The notes beneath the pieces were generated by a model. It did no database searches. It was given only the letters and a program-made list of their open reading frames with translations, and had not been told where the DNA came from. The position numbers were made by a program, and so were the translations under genes. Below, one piece after another: positions 47,093 through 54,209 of a stretch of 64,000 nucleotides of DNA (its first letter is position 1; the number at the start of each line of letters is the position of its first letter). This DNA is from Neolewinella litorea (GTDB lineage Bacteria; Bacteroidota; Bacteroidia; Chitinophagales; Saprospiraceae), in the NCBI RefSeq assembly GCF_004803465.1, contig NZ_SRSF01000004.1, positions 62,001 through 126,000 on the forward strand, in the 5' to 3' direction.

Positions 47093-47569
47093 CTAGCTTT
47101 CGGTGGTACGATCGATCTTCTCACGGTTTTCGTCCATCTTTCTTTCTGCCTTGTTGACGCCGCGGTTGAAGCTGCTTTCCGCGCTCTTCACCGTGGATTG
47201 GGCCGAGCGGTTGGCCGCGTCGGTCTTTTCATCAATCGTTTTGCGGGCTGTTTCAGCCTGGGTGGAAGCCCACTTCTTGCCTTCCTCCAGCTTGGTTTTA
47301 GCCTGGGTCGACAGTTCGTTGGACTTTACTTTGGCCTGGTCCAGGTACTCCTGTCCCTTGTGTTTGGCCTCGTCTACCAATTGGTTAGCCTTGGTGGAAA
47401 CGCGTTGACCGTAGGCATTGATCTGATTGCCGTACTCGTCAAACTGGGCCTTGGCCTTGCGCTGCATGGTGCGGCCCTCGTTCGAGTTGAGATAGTAGCC
47501 AACGGCGATACCGGCCAGCAGACCGAAGCCGAGCGCCCACCCTTTTCCTGAACTATTATTGTCTCTCAT
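47093..47569 (-). CDS. YtxH-domain protein with long coiled-coil/LEA-like tail
   Basis: 158-residue protein. The N-terminal YtxH segment has one membrane helix (WALGFGLLAGIAVGYYLNSNEG, in segments, about residues 10-32). It is followed by a long charged helix with 11-mer-like Ala/Lys/Glu repeats (VDEAKHKGQEYLDQAKVK, LSTQAKTKLEEGKKWA) typical of LEA/apolipoprotein-like stress proteins. It is the first gene of the envelope cluster, separated from the next by a hairpin. A role in envelope stress or desiccation protection is inferred from the family. Confidence 0.85.
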   Translation of the reverse strand: MRDNNSSGKGWALGFGLLAGIAVGYYLNSNEGRTMQRKAKAQFDEYGNQINAYGQRVSTKANQLVDEAKHKGQEYLDQAKVKSNELSTQAKTKLEEGKKWASTQAETARKTIDEKTDAANRSAQSTVKSAESSFNRGVNKAERKMDENREKIDRTTES

Positions 47570-47778
47570 TTGAAGGTATTTTTAAGTTAGTGAGGCCCAT
47601 ATCGGCGCTCGCTATTATATCGTCCTTCCCCGTGAAGATGTTCATTACCGCGGCTGGTTGACTAAATTTGCGCTTTTACGCCCTCTTAATGGACAACTCC
47701 GGGCCGAAACAGGTCGTTCGTTTTGGAGTATGATTTTGTCAATCGGTCAAATTCTGAACCGAGTAGCGACATTTCTCT

Positions 47779-47786
47779 TACCTTTG
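47779..47786 (+). promoter_or_regulatory. -7 element TACCTTTG of the XRE regulator gene
   Basis: Exact TAnnTTTG match. Transcription would begin near 47794, downstream of TTG 47788, so translation must start later (TTG 47821). The -33 box is weak (CTG, 22-base spacer). Confidence 0.55.
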
Positions 47787-47820
47787 TTTGAACTCAAGCT
47801 TAACCATAGAACCCCGGCAA

Positions 47821-48357
47821 TTGAATTACCTATCCAGTAACATCAAGTTCCTGCGCAAGCAGCGTAAGTTATCCCAGCAGCAGTTGGCCGATGATTTAGG
47901 CGTCAAACGAAGCAATATTGCTGCTTACGAAACAAAGAACGTAGAGCCTCGCCTGGCCCTGATCCACGAAATGGCCAACTACTTCGGAGTCGCCCTCGAA
48001 GACCTGGTGATTACCGACTTGAAAGTCGAGTACATAACGGGTGGTAAGGGACGCGGCCTGCGCGCTAGCGGTCTTCCTTCGACTTCGGTAGAGGAGATCG
48101 CTCAACTCTCCAGCAAGATCCAGCGGATGCTTGACGGATTCAAGGTTTTCTACGAATTCAAGAAGAACGTCAACCCGTCCGGAGAGACCACCGAAGGCGA
48201 CATCGACAACTTCCTGGTCTTCATCAACCACATGCTGGAGTACAACCGCATGATCGAGAACATCGTGACGACCAACACCGGCCGACCAGAGGCGGAGTCC
48301 AGTCAACTGTCGGCCGTTACCCGCGAGGAAGTTGGTACCCAAGTAGCCGTCGGCTAG
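47821..48357 (+). CDS. XRE-family transcriptional regulator
   Basis: 178-residue DNA-binding protein. The N-terminal HTH_3 domain (about 4-62: NIKFLRKQRKLSQQQLADDLGVKRSNIAAYE in segments) ends with PRLALIHEMANYFGVALEDLV. The C-terminal half is helical, with no recognised ligand domain. No ATG fits: TTG 47821 (LNYLSSN) is chosen because the -7 element at 47779-47786 puts the transcript start after the alternative TTG 47788, and relatives typically begin with a Met-Asn-Tyr/His-type sequence. It is divergent from the YtxH cluster and could regulate it, but that is only a hypothesis. Confidence 0.83.
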   Translation: MNYLSSNIKFLRKQRKLSQQQLADDLGVKRSNIAAYETKNVEPRLALIHEMANYFGVALEDLVITDLKVEYITGGKGRGLRASGLPSTSVEEIAQLSSKIQRMLDGFKVFYEFKKNVNPSGETTEGDIDNFLVFINHMLEYNRMIENIVTTNTGRPEAESSQLSAVTREEVGTQVAVG

Positions 48358-48381
48358 TAATTTAATCCTTCGGGGCTCTTC

Positions 48382-48915
48382 TCAGCCCAGGTCATCGGCC
48401 ACTTCCTGCAGACTCAGGGCGATCTCATCGCTGCCGGGGAAATTGACCTGCCGCAGCATAGCGATACTCTTGCGCAGTTTGATCTGGATGTTGCGCTTGC
48501 GCTCCCAGTCGTTTTCCCGTTGTGCCATGGCTTGCTCGTTCTGCTTGACCACCGTCTCCAGCAGTTCGGGAAGATTCCGGAGGTTCTCCTTTAATAGGTA
48601 CCCGGAGGCTCCATTCAGGATCGCCTCGGCTACTTTCTCCTCGTCGTTGAGGATTCCCGTAATAAAGATGAAGGGGGTGCTGTCCAGATGCTCCCGCACG
48701 TAAAGCAGTGCTTCCAGGCCGTTCATGTCGGGCAGGTTGTAATCGGACAACACGATGTCGGGCTGAAAGAGAGCAACTTTATCCTGAAATTCGGACCGGT
48801 GGCGGGCCACCGCGAACAGGACATTCGGATTGAACTTCCGAACCTGCCGCTTCACCAACTCCAGGTCGACGGGCATGTCCTCCAAAATGAAAACCTTGAA
48901 TATTTCGTCGCTCAC
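48382..48915 (-). CDS. Single-domain response regulator
   Basis: 177-residue protein with a complete receiver domain (about 6-128): acidic pair Glu12/Asp13, phospho-acceptor Asp58 in VLSDYNLPDMNG, Thr86 in FITG and Lys109 in YLLKEN. The C-terminal 50 residues are a charged helix (RENDWERKRNIQIKLRKSIAML in segments) with no DNA-binding domain, so output is probably by protein contact. No histidine kinase is in the window. It follows the thioredoxin-like gene on the same strand after 16 bp and is likely in one operon with it. Confidence 0.92.
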   Translation of the reverse strand: MSDEIFKVFILEDMPVDLELVKRQVRKFNPNVLFAVARHRSEFQDKVALFQPDIVLSDYNLPDMNGLEALLYVREHLDSTPFIFITGILNDEEKVAEAILNGASGYLLKENLRNLPELLETVVKQNEQAMAQRENDWERKRNIQIKLRKSIAMLRQVNFPGSDEIALSLQEVADDLG

Positions 48916-48931
48916 GAGGAGAAATTTTAAC

Positions 48932-49255
48932 TTATGAGTTGCGTTCGATCAGGTCGACGATCCCGCTTCCCCCGATGGGCCCCATGGCCCGCTCGATCAG
49001 TTCGCCATCCTTCACGAGCAGCAGCCCGGGCGGGTTGGTGACGTTGAAAACCTTGCAAATGCGGGGGGAATCTTCCACGTCGGCTACCCCGAAAAAGACC
49101 TTGCTATACCGGTTGGAAAGCCCCTCCAGCAGGGTACGCATGATGATGCCATGACCATCCCAGGTGGAAGTGATCAGCAGCACGGACAAGCCGGCATGCG
49201 CCAACACCTCGTTGATTTTGGTGTCGTTAATCTGTTTCAAATTTTGCCCTTGCAT
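48932..49255 (-). CDS. Thioredoxin-fold protein lacking the CxxC motif
   Basis: 107 residues from ATG 49255; a GTG at 49291 could add 12. The thioredoxin fold shows in SVLLITSTWDGHGIIMRTLLEGLSNRY (in segments), KVFFGVADVEDSPRICKVFNV with the cis-Pro-type NPPGLLLVKDGE. The place of WCGPC is taken by WDGHGI, with no cysteine, so it cannot be a dithiol oxidoreductase; a binding or scaffold role is more likely. It is 16 bp upstream of the response regulator gene on the same strand. Confidence 0.8.
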   Translation of the reverse strand: MQGQNLKQINDTKINEVLAHAGLSVLLITSTWDGHGIIMRTLLEGLSNRYSKVFFGVADVEDSPRICKVFNVTNPPGLLLVKDGELIERAMGPIGGSGIVDLIERNS

Positions 49256-49597
49256 GGAGTAAGTTCCAAATTCGCTTACATCGGCCTTCACTACTGATAT
49301 ACCAAACGCTCAAAGCATTTCGCTGCGGTAGAATCCTGTGGGGACAAACGAGCCTACCCGGAGCATGTTCACGCCGCGCAGCTATTGTTGAGGTAGGCCA
49401 CAAATATATCTGTTGAGGTTAAAATGACGCTGCCGTGTATGATTGAATATCATCATTTCGTGAAATGAGAACAGTATTTGGTGGTTGGCCCATTATCCAA
49501 TACACTGAACTACAGTTAGTTGCATCTTTGGCACAATCTTTGCAACTTGTTCGGCGAGTGCATTTTTCCATACACACACACCCGATTAAGCTTTAGC
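49256..49597. other. Intergenic region between the thioredoxin-like and sigma-factor genes
   Basis: AT-richer than the surroundings. It contains two near-matches to the -7 element close to 49523 and 49535 (CATCTTTG, AATCTTTG), upstream of the sigma-factor gene, but no TTG at proper spacing. No gene or RNA recognised. Confidence 0.4.
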
Positions 49598-50110
49598 ATG
49601 ACCAACCAGCAGTTTATGTCCGAAATGGACCGCCTAGAAAACATCCTGTTTTCTTTTGCACTCCGCCTTACCCGCAATTACGAAGACGCCCAGGACCTGA
49701 TGCAGGAAACCATTTTCCGGGCCTACAAGCACCGCGACAAATTTGCCATGGGCACCAATTTCAAGAGCTGGTCGTCGACCATCATGCGGAACACCTACAT
49801 CAATCGCTATCGCAAGATGAAGAGCCGCAAGCACGTCAACGAACCCGTGGAGAGCTTCCTCTTTGCCGTGGAGAACAAAGGGGCTATCGCCAACGGCGGA
49901 GAAATGAACATGCGCATGGAGGAACTAGAAGACAAGCTCCGTCAGATCAGCGAGATCTACAGCGTGCCCTTCCTCATGTTCTACCGTGGCTACGAATACA
50001 AGGAGATCGCTAGCTACCTCAACATCCCCATCGGTACAGTGAAAAGCCGCATTTTCCTGGCCCGCAAGAAACTAAAGGCCCTTATTGGCGATCGGTCGAC
50101 CGCCGTCTAG
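49598..50110 (+). CDS. ECF-like sigma-70 family factor
   Basis: 170 residues from ATG 49598 (MTNQQFMSEMDRLENILF). Region 2 (about 14-80) has FALRLTRNYEDAQDLMQETIFRAYKHRDKF and FKSWSSTIMRNTYINRYRK (in segments), the -10 recognition and melting helices. Region 4 (about 115-165) has SVPFLMFYRGYEYKEIASYLNIPIGTVKSRIFLARKKL (in segments). No anti-sigma factor gene is adjacent: the next gene is an M23 peptidase 255 bp away. The factor is typical of Bacteroidota ECF factors without a linked anti-sigma; its regulon is unknown. Confidence 0.93.
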   Translation: MTNQQFMSEMDRLENILFSFALRLTRNYEDAQDLMQETIFRAYKHRDKFAMGTNFKSWSSTIMRNTYINRYRKMKSRKHVNEPVESFLFAVENKGAIANGGEMNMRMEELEDKLRQISEIYSVPFLMFYRGYEYKEIASYLNIPIGTVKSRIFLARKKLKALIGDRSTAV

Positions 50111-50227
50111 GAAATTCTTTTTCCACATTTACTGAATCAAATTAGTGCAACACTGCGTTTTCGGTCCCCAATCGGACCAGAACGTAAGCAGATGGATTAT
50201 ACTGCGCGCAACTTTATTTCCTGAAGC

Positions 50228-50259
50228 TTGTAGCTATAAGCTGTAGCGCAGTAATTTGG
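50228..50259 (+). promoter_or_regulatory. Candidate promoter of the M23 peptidase gene
   Basis: TTG (50228), a 21-base spacer, TAATTTGG (50252-50259), one mismatch from the consensus; leader about 100 nt and GC-rich. Confidence 0.45.
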
Positions 50260-50365
50260 CCCCGTTCGGGTCAGGGCCGCTGGCCCCGCACACGCACACC
50301 GCTGGGAAAGACGCCGTAAACCAACCGTCGATCCTTCCGGTCTTTTTTGGTTCAAGCCTTCGTCA

Positions 50366-51349
50366 ATGAGACGTGAAAAATTTGTGTTTAATCAACGTAC
50401 GTTACAGTACGACCGGATTGTAGAGCCCCTCAGTTTTACCTTGCTTCGCTTCTTCAGCTTTGGCTGCGCAGCCCTGCTTGCCGGTTTATTGTTCACGGCC
50501 GCTATCCACCGCTATTTACCCAGTCCGGGTGAAAAAATGGTGCTCCAGGAATTGGAGATCGCCCGCGCACAAAACGAAGCCCTGGCTGCCGACTACGAAG
50601 AGTTGGCGCAGATCGTATCCCACCTGCACGAGAGAAGCAACAACTCCGTCCGCCTCGCACTCCGCATGGAGCCCGTCGACAACGACGTGTTCCAGGGTGG
50701 CAAGGGAGGGCACGACGCCTACCAGGACCTGAAAAGCCTGCCCCACGTAGGCCCGCAGATTGCCTCCCTACGCGAAAAGGTGGATCAACTGCGGTACCAG
50801 ATCGATCTCCACAGCCGGTCCATTGATGAGGTAACCGACAAGGCACTGGAAAAAGAGGATATGCTGGCCTCTATACCGAGTATCAAACCCGTGCGTGGCG
50901 ACCAATTTGCTCGCAAGATGGAGAACCTCTCCGGTTTCGGATACCGCGTGCACCCGAAATTGGGCGTCAACAAAATGCATTACGGCATCGACTTCAACTG
51001 CCCACGCGGCACCGAGATCCAGGCTTCCGGTAAGGGCGTCGTTGAATTCGCCGGCCAACAGTCCGGCTACGGCAACTGCGTGGTCATCGATCACGGCTAC
51101 GGCTACAAGTCACGCTACGCCCACATGAGTGCCATCAAGGTGAAGAAGGGACAGGAAGTCAACCGCGGCCACCTCCTCGGACTGGTCGGCAGCAGTGGTA
51201 TGAGCACGGGCGACCACTTGCACTACGAAATTGAGAAGGACGGAGAACGGGTCGACCCCATCCAGTACTGCTATGACGGGCTCACCACCGCTGAGTACCA
51301 GGGACTGGTAGAGGCCTCCCGCCAGATGAACATGTCCTTCGACGAATAA
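50366..51349 (+). CDS. Membrane-anchored M23 family metallopeptidase
   Basis: 327-residue peptidoglycan endopeptidase of the MepM type. One N-terminal membrane helix (about 27-47, FSFGCAALLAGLLFTAAI) is followed by a periplasmic coiled coil (about 58-90 and 130-165) and a C-terminal M23 domain with the complete zinc site: His205 and Asp209 in HYGIDF, His284 and His286 in DHLHYEIE. The catalytic site is intact. The coiled coil may regulate it or bind a partner, as in FtsEX/EnvC-type systems (inference). A palindromic hairpin follows its stop. Confidence 0.93.
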   Translation: MRREKFVFNQRTLQYDRIVEPLSFTLLRFFSFGCAALLAGLLFTAAIHRYLPSPGEKMVLQELEIARAQNEALAADYEELAQIVSHLHERSNNSVRLALRMEPVDNDVFQGGKGGHDAYQDLKSLPHVGPQIASLREKVDQLRYQIDLHSRSIDEVTDKALEKEDMLASIPSIKPVRGDQFARKMENLSGFGYRVHPKLGVNKMHYGIDFNCPRGTEIQASGKGVVEFAGQQSGYGNCVVIDHGYGYKSRYAHMSAIKVKKGQEVNRGHLLGLVGSSGMSTGDHLHYEIEKDGERVDPIQYCYDGLTTAEYQGLVEASRQMNMSFDE

Positions 51350-51381
51350 CAGGGATTTTTACAGACCAATTTATTTTCGGG

Positions 51382-51418
51382 CGGCCCGCATATGCGGGCC
51401 GTTCCCATTTTTGTGCCC
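51382..51418 (+). terminator. Terminator-like palindrome after the M23 gene
   Basis: A perfect 20-base palindrome (51382-51401, cggcccgcat/atgcgggccg) followed by TTCCCATTTTTG. Confidence 0.6.
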
Positions 51419-51457
51419 TTCGTTTATCACCACTGTAGCAGCGAGGGCGACAATTCC

Positions 51458-51488
51458 TTGTAGGTAAAAGGAATAAAGTGTATCTTTG
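51458..51488 (+). promoter_or_regulatory. Promoter of the rpsF-rpsR-rplI operon
   Basis: TTG (51458-51460), a 20-base spacer, TATCTTTG (51481-51488), an exact Bacteroidota consensus. Predicted start near 51494; leader about 70 nt. Confidence 0.8.
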
Positions 51489-51493
51489 CACCC

Positions 51494-51521
51494 GCTTTGG
51501 ACCCGGCTACGGGACTGAAGC
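51494..51521 (+). promoter_or_regulatory. Hairpin in the rpsF leader (candidate S6:S18 autoregulatory element)
   Basis: gctt/aagc outer stem, internal loop, ccc/ggg inner stem and a GGCTAC loop; contains a CCG triplet. S6:S18 complexes are known to bind a CCG-containing stem-bulge-hairpin in rpsF leaders of many phyla. The fit here is partial. The decamer acccggctac at 51501-51510 recurs in the hairpin before rplI. Confidence 0.4.
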
Positions 51522-51563
51522 ATGCGAAACCATTGTTTTTAACCAATCAGTACACCTGATCCG

Positions 51564-52034
51564 ATGAGAAATTACGAGACTACATTCATCGTAGACCCAG
51601 TGCTGTCGGGGGATGAGATTAAAGCGACAGCTCAGGCGTACGTAGACAACCTCCAGAAGGAGGGCTGCGAGATTGTATTTGTAGATGAAATGGGCCTGCG
51701 CACGCTGGCTTACGACATCAACAAACGCAACAACGGTGTCTACTACTGTGTGGAGTATATCGCTCCAAACGGCGCCTTTCTGAATAACTTCGAGCTTGGC
51801 ATGCGCCGGGACGAGCGCATCCTGCGCTTCCTCACCGTTGCCCTTGACAAGTACGGAGTTCAGTACAACGCCGACAAGCGCGCCGGCAAAATTGGCAAGG
51901 CCAAGCGTCACAAGCAGGAAAAACCTGCCAAGACCGAGCCGGCTGCCCACGGCATCAGCCGCAAGAAGGCCGATTCGCCACACCTCACCGGTGTCCCCTC
52001 CGGAGACGCCGAATCCTTCAAGGAAGAGGAATAA
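51564..52034 (+). CDS. rpsF: 30S ribosomal protein S6
   Basis: Binds S18 and 16S rRNA in the small-subunit platform. The S6 fold shows in MRNYETTFIVDPVLS, FVDEMGLRTLAYDINKRNNGVYY (in segments) and LDKYGVQYNADK. The 156-residue protein carries a C-terminal extension of about 45 residues beyond the core (KRHKQEKPAKTEPAAHG, then an acidic end), longer than the E. coli protein. First gene of the rpsF-rpsR-rplI operon. Confidence 0.98.
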   Translation: MRNYETTFIVDPVLSGDEIKATAQAYVDNLQKEGCEIVFVDEMGLRTLAYDINKRNNGVYYCVEYIAPNGAFLNNFELGMRRDERILRFLTVALDKYGVQYNADKRAGKIGKAKRHKQEKPAKTEPAAHGISRKKADSPHLTGVPSGDAESFKEEE

Positions 52035-52064
52035 CCACAGTAGTAACTTCAAAAAACAACCATC

Positions 52065-52331
52065 ATGGCCAGTCGCGATGATATCAAGTTTCTGTCGAAC
52101 CCCAAGATTGGCGGCCGCCGGAAAAAGTACTGCCGTTTCCGTCGTTTCGGAATCAAGTACATCGATTATAAGGACCCCGACTTTCTCCTGACCTTCGTCA
52201 ACGAGCAGGGCAAGATCCTTCCCCGCCGGATTACCGGCAACTCCCTGAAGTACCAGCGCAAGGTGGCCTCCGCCATCAAGCGGGCCCGCCACCTGGCGAT
52301 GCTGCCGTACGTCACGGACCTTCTCAAGTAA
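52065..52331 (+). CDS. rpsR: 30S ribosomal protein S18
   Basis: 88 residues, partner of S6. Conserved core [25 protein letters not shown] (in segments), [29 protein letters not shown]. The N-terminal stretch [15 protein letters not shown] carries a single cysteine. It starts 30 bp after rpsF and is followed by a structured 142-bp spacer before rplI. Confidence 0.98.
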   Translation: MASRDDIKFLSNPKIGGRRKKYCRFRRFGIKYIDYKDPDFLLTFVNEQGKILPRRITGNSLKYQRKVASAIKRARHLAMLPYVTDLLK

Positions 52332-52340
52332 GGGCGTTCA

Positions 52341-52396
52341 GTAGCCGGGTCGTACCGTACATCGGCACCTTGGTGTCTACCGTGCCACCCGGCTAC
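52341..52396 (+). promoter_or_regulatory. Structured RNA element between rpsR and rplI
   Basis: Perfect 10-bp outer stem (52341-52350 with 52387-52396) enclosing an inner stem ggcac/gtgcc (52364-52368 with 52382-52386) and a 13-base unpaired 5' strand containing CCG. There is no T-run, so it is probably not a simple terminator. The 3' arm acccggctac is identical to 51501-51510 in the rpsF leader. Confidence 0.55.
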
Positions 52397-52473
52397 CCTG
52401 CAAACCTACTCATCACTCTAACCGGTTCGTAAATGGGGCACCGCCCCGAAAGGCCGGGACAACATAATTTATC

Positions 52474-52920
52474 ATGAAAGTAATTATGCTGCAAGACGTC
52501 GATAAAGTCGGCGATAAGCACGAAGTCATTGAGGTAAAGGACGGTTTCGGCCGTAACTACCTGCTGCCCCGCGGACTGGCCATCATCGGCAACAAGTCCA
52601 ACATGGGACGCCTCAACGAAATGATCCGCCGCGAAAACGCGCAGGAGCAGAAGAAGCTCGACGTGTACCGCGAAATCGCCAAGAAGTTGGAAGGTAAGAC
52701 CCTCCGCGTCGGCGCCAAGTCCGGTACCAGCGGCCGTATCTTCGGATCCATCACCCAACTCCAGATCCGCAACCTCCTGCAGGAGCAGTTCGGCGTGGAA
52801 GTGGAGCGCAAGAAGATCGTCCTGCCGGAAGAAGCCAAGGAACTCGGTACCTACCAATTCACCATGCGCCTGCACCCGGAAGTAGTCCGGGAAATGGACA
52901 TGGAAATTGTTCAGGAATAG
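52474..52920 (+). CDS. rplI: 50S ribosomal protein L9
   Basis: 148 residues with the two-domain L9 layout: N-terminal rRNA-binding domain (VIMLQDVDKVGDKHEVIEVKDGFGRNYLLPRGLA in segments), a long connecting helix (about 40-75), and a C-terminal domain (GTSGRIFGSITQLQI, then a beta-rich end). Third gene of the operon, followed by a hairpin and the convergent kpsF-type gene. Confidence 0.98.
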   Translation: MKVIMLQDVDKVGDKHEVIEVKDGFGRNYLLPRGLAIIGNKSNMGRLNEMIRRENAQEQKKLDVYREIAKKLEGKTLRVGAKSGTSGRIFGSITQLQIRNLLQEQFGVEVERKKIVLPEEAKELGTYQFTMRLHPEVVREMDMEIVQE

Positions 52921-52948
52921 TACAAGCAGCGCAAGCTGTCAACCTGCA

Positions 52949-52988
52949 ACGGGGATGTAAGACGAAATGGCTTGCATCCCCGTTCCCT
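52949..52988 (+). terminator. Hairpin after rplI
   Basis: A 13-bp stem (52949-52961 with 52971-52983, one G-U) with a 9-base loop, followed by TCCCTATTTA; terminator of the ribosomal operon, with only a weak T-tract. Confidence 0.6.
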
Positions 52989-52990
52989 AT

Positions 52991-53965
52991 TTAGATCAGC
53001 CCTTCCCGAATAAAATCATGCAGATGAACGAATCCTAGGTATTGCCCCCGACTATCGGTCACGATCAATTGGCTGATGCTGTGCTGCCGGAGTACGGCTA
53101 CGGCCTGGACGGCCAGTTCATCCTCCACCACTGTTTTGGGATGGACCGACATCATGTCCGCCGCCGTAGCGACGTCCAGGGGTTCGCCCCGGTTAAGGAA
53201 GCGGCGCAGATCGCCATCGGTGATCACGCCCACCAACCGATCGGTTTGCGGGTCGACGACCGCCGTGGCTCCGAGGCACTTGCCCGTCATCTCGTACAAG
53301 GTCTCTTTCAGGGATGAGGCGGGATGCACCACCGGCCGCTGGTTGTGCGGATAAAGGTCCCGGACCCGCAGGTAAAGCTGCTTACCTAGGGAGCCACCCG
53401 GGTGAAAGCGGGCAAAATCCGCCGGTGAAAACCCCCGAAGCGCCAACAGGGAAGTAGCCAACGCGTCGCCCATGGCCATCTGTAAGGTGGTACTGGTGGT
53501 GGGTGCCAACTCATTCGGGTCGGCCTCTCGTTCGAAGGGCGTCAGCAACAGGTGATCGGCATTCCTGGCCAGCGTGGAGTCTTCCCGGCTTGTCATGGCG
53601 ATCAGGGTATTACCGAGGTTACGCACCAACAGGGTGAGCACCTTGATCTCCGCGGTTTCTCCGCTTCGGCTCAGAACAAGCACTGCGTCAGTGGGTTGTA
53701 CCATACCAATATCGCCGTGTATTGCGTCGCCGGCGTGTAAAAAGAAAGCCGGTGTACCGGTTGAATTTAAGGTAGCAACAATCTTTTGGGCCACCAGGGC
53801 CGTTTTACCAATGCCCGTCACGATGAGCCGTCCTCCACTGTGGAAAATGGCCTCTACTGCCCGGGTGAAATTTTCACCGATGCTATCGGCCAATTGACTG
53901 AGTGCATCTGCTTCGATTTGCAAGGTTTCACGCGCAACTCGGACGACTACATCGGATTTTTTCAA
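52991..53965 (-). CDS. kdsD: KpsF/GutQ-type sugar-phosphate isomerase (arabinose-5-phosphate isomerase)
   Basis: 324-residue cytoplasmic enzyme that interconverts ribulose 5-phosphate and arabinose 5-phosphate, first step to Kdo for lipopolysaccharide. The N-terminal SIS domain (about 40-170) has RLIVTGIGKTALVAQKIVATLNSTGTPAFFLHAGDAIHGD (in segments) and LSRSGETAEI. Two CBS domains follow (about 205-324). The start is TTG 53965: a stop lies just upstream in frame and there is no early ATG. It converges on rplI and is divergent from recQ. Confidence 0.93.
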   Translation of the reverse strand: MKKSDVVVRVARETLQIEADALSQLADSIGENFTRAVEAIFHSGGRLIVTGIGKTALVAQKIVATLNSTGTPAFFLHAGDAIHGDIGMVQPTDAVLVLSRSGETAEIKVLTLLVRNLGNTLIAMTSREDSTLARNADHLLLTPFEREADPNELAPTTSTTLQMAMGDALATSLLALRGFSPADFARFHPGGSLGKQLYLRVRDLYPHNQRPVVHPASSLKETLYEMTGKCLGATAVVDPQTDRLVGVITDGDLRRFLNRGEPLDVATAADMMSVHPKTVVEDELAVQAVAVLRQHSISQLIVTDSRGQYLGFVHLHDFIREGLI

Positions 53966-54209
53966 AGTAAAGTGTCATTTAAGTGCCCCAGGGCAGCCGG
54001 AAAGGTAGACTATGGGTTTTCGTAATTCCAAACGCTTCAGCGTCACGAGCGGAAACGCGTTGCCCCCGGCCCATCCTGCCATAATCTCTTTAACCATCAA
54101 ACGGAACCTAACTCCGTGTACCCGTACTGCGTCCGATTTACCCCGATTGCTTAATTTCGGCGGGAAACAATCGGTTGAACCTGTACTGGGATTATAAAGC
54201 CATAATCAC

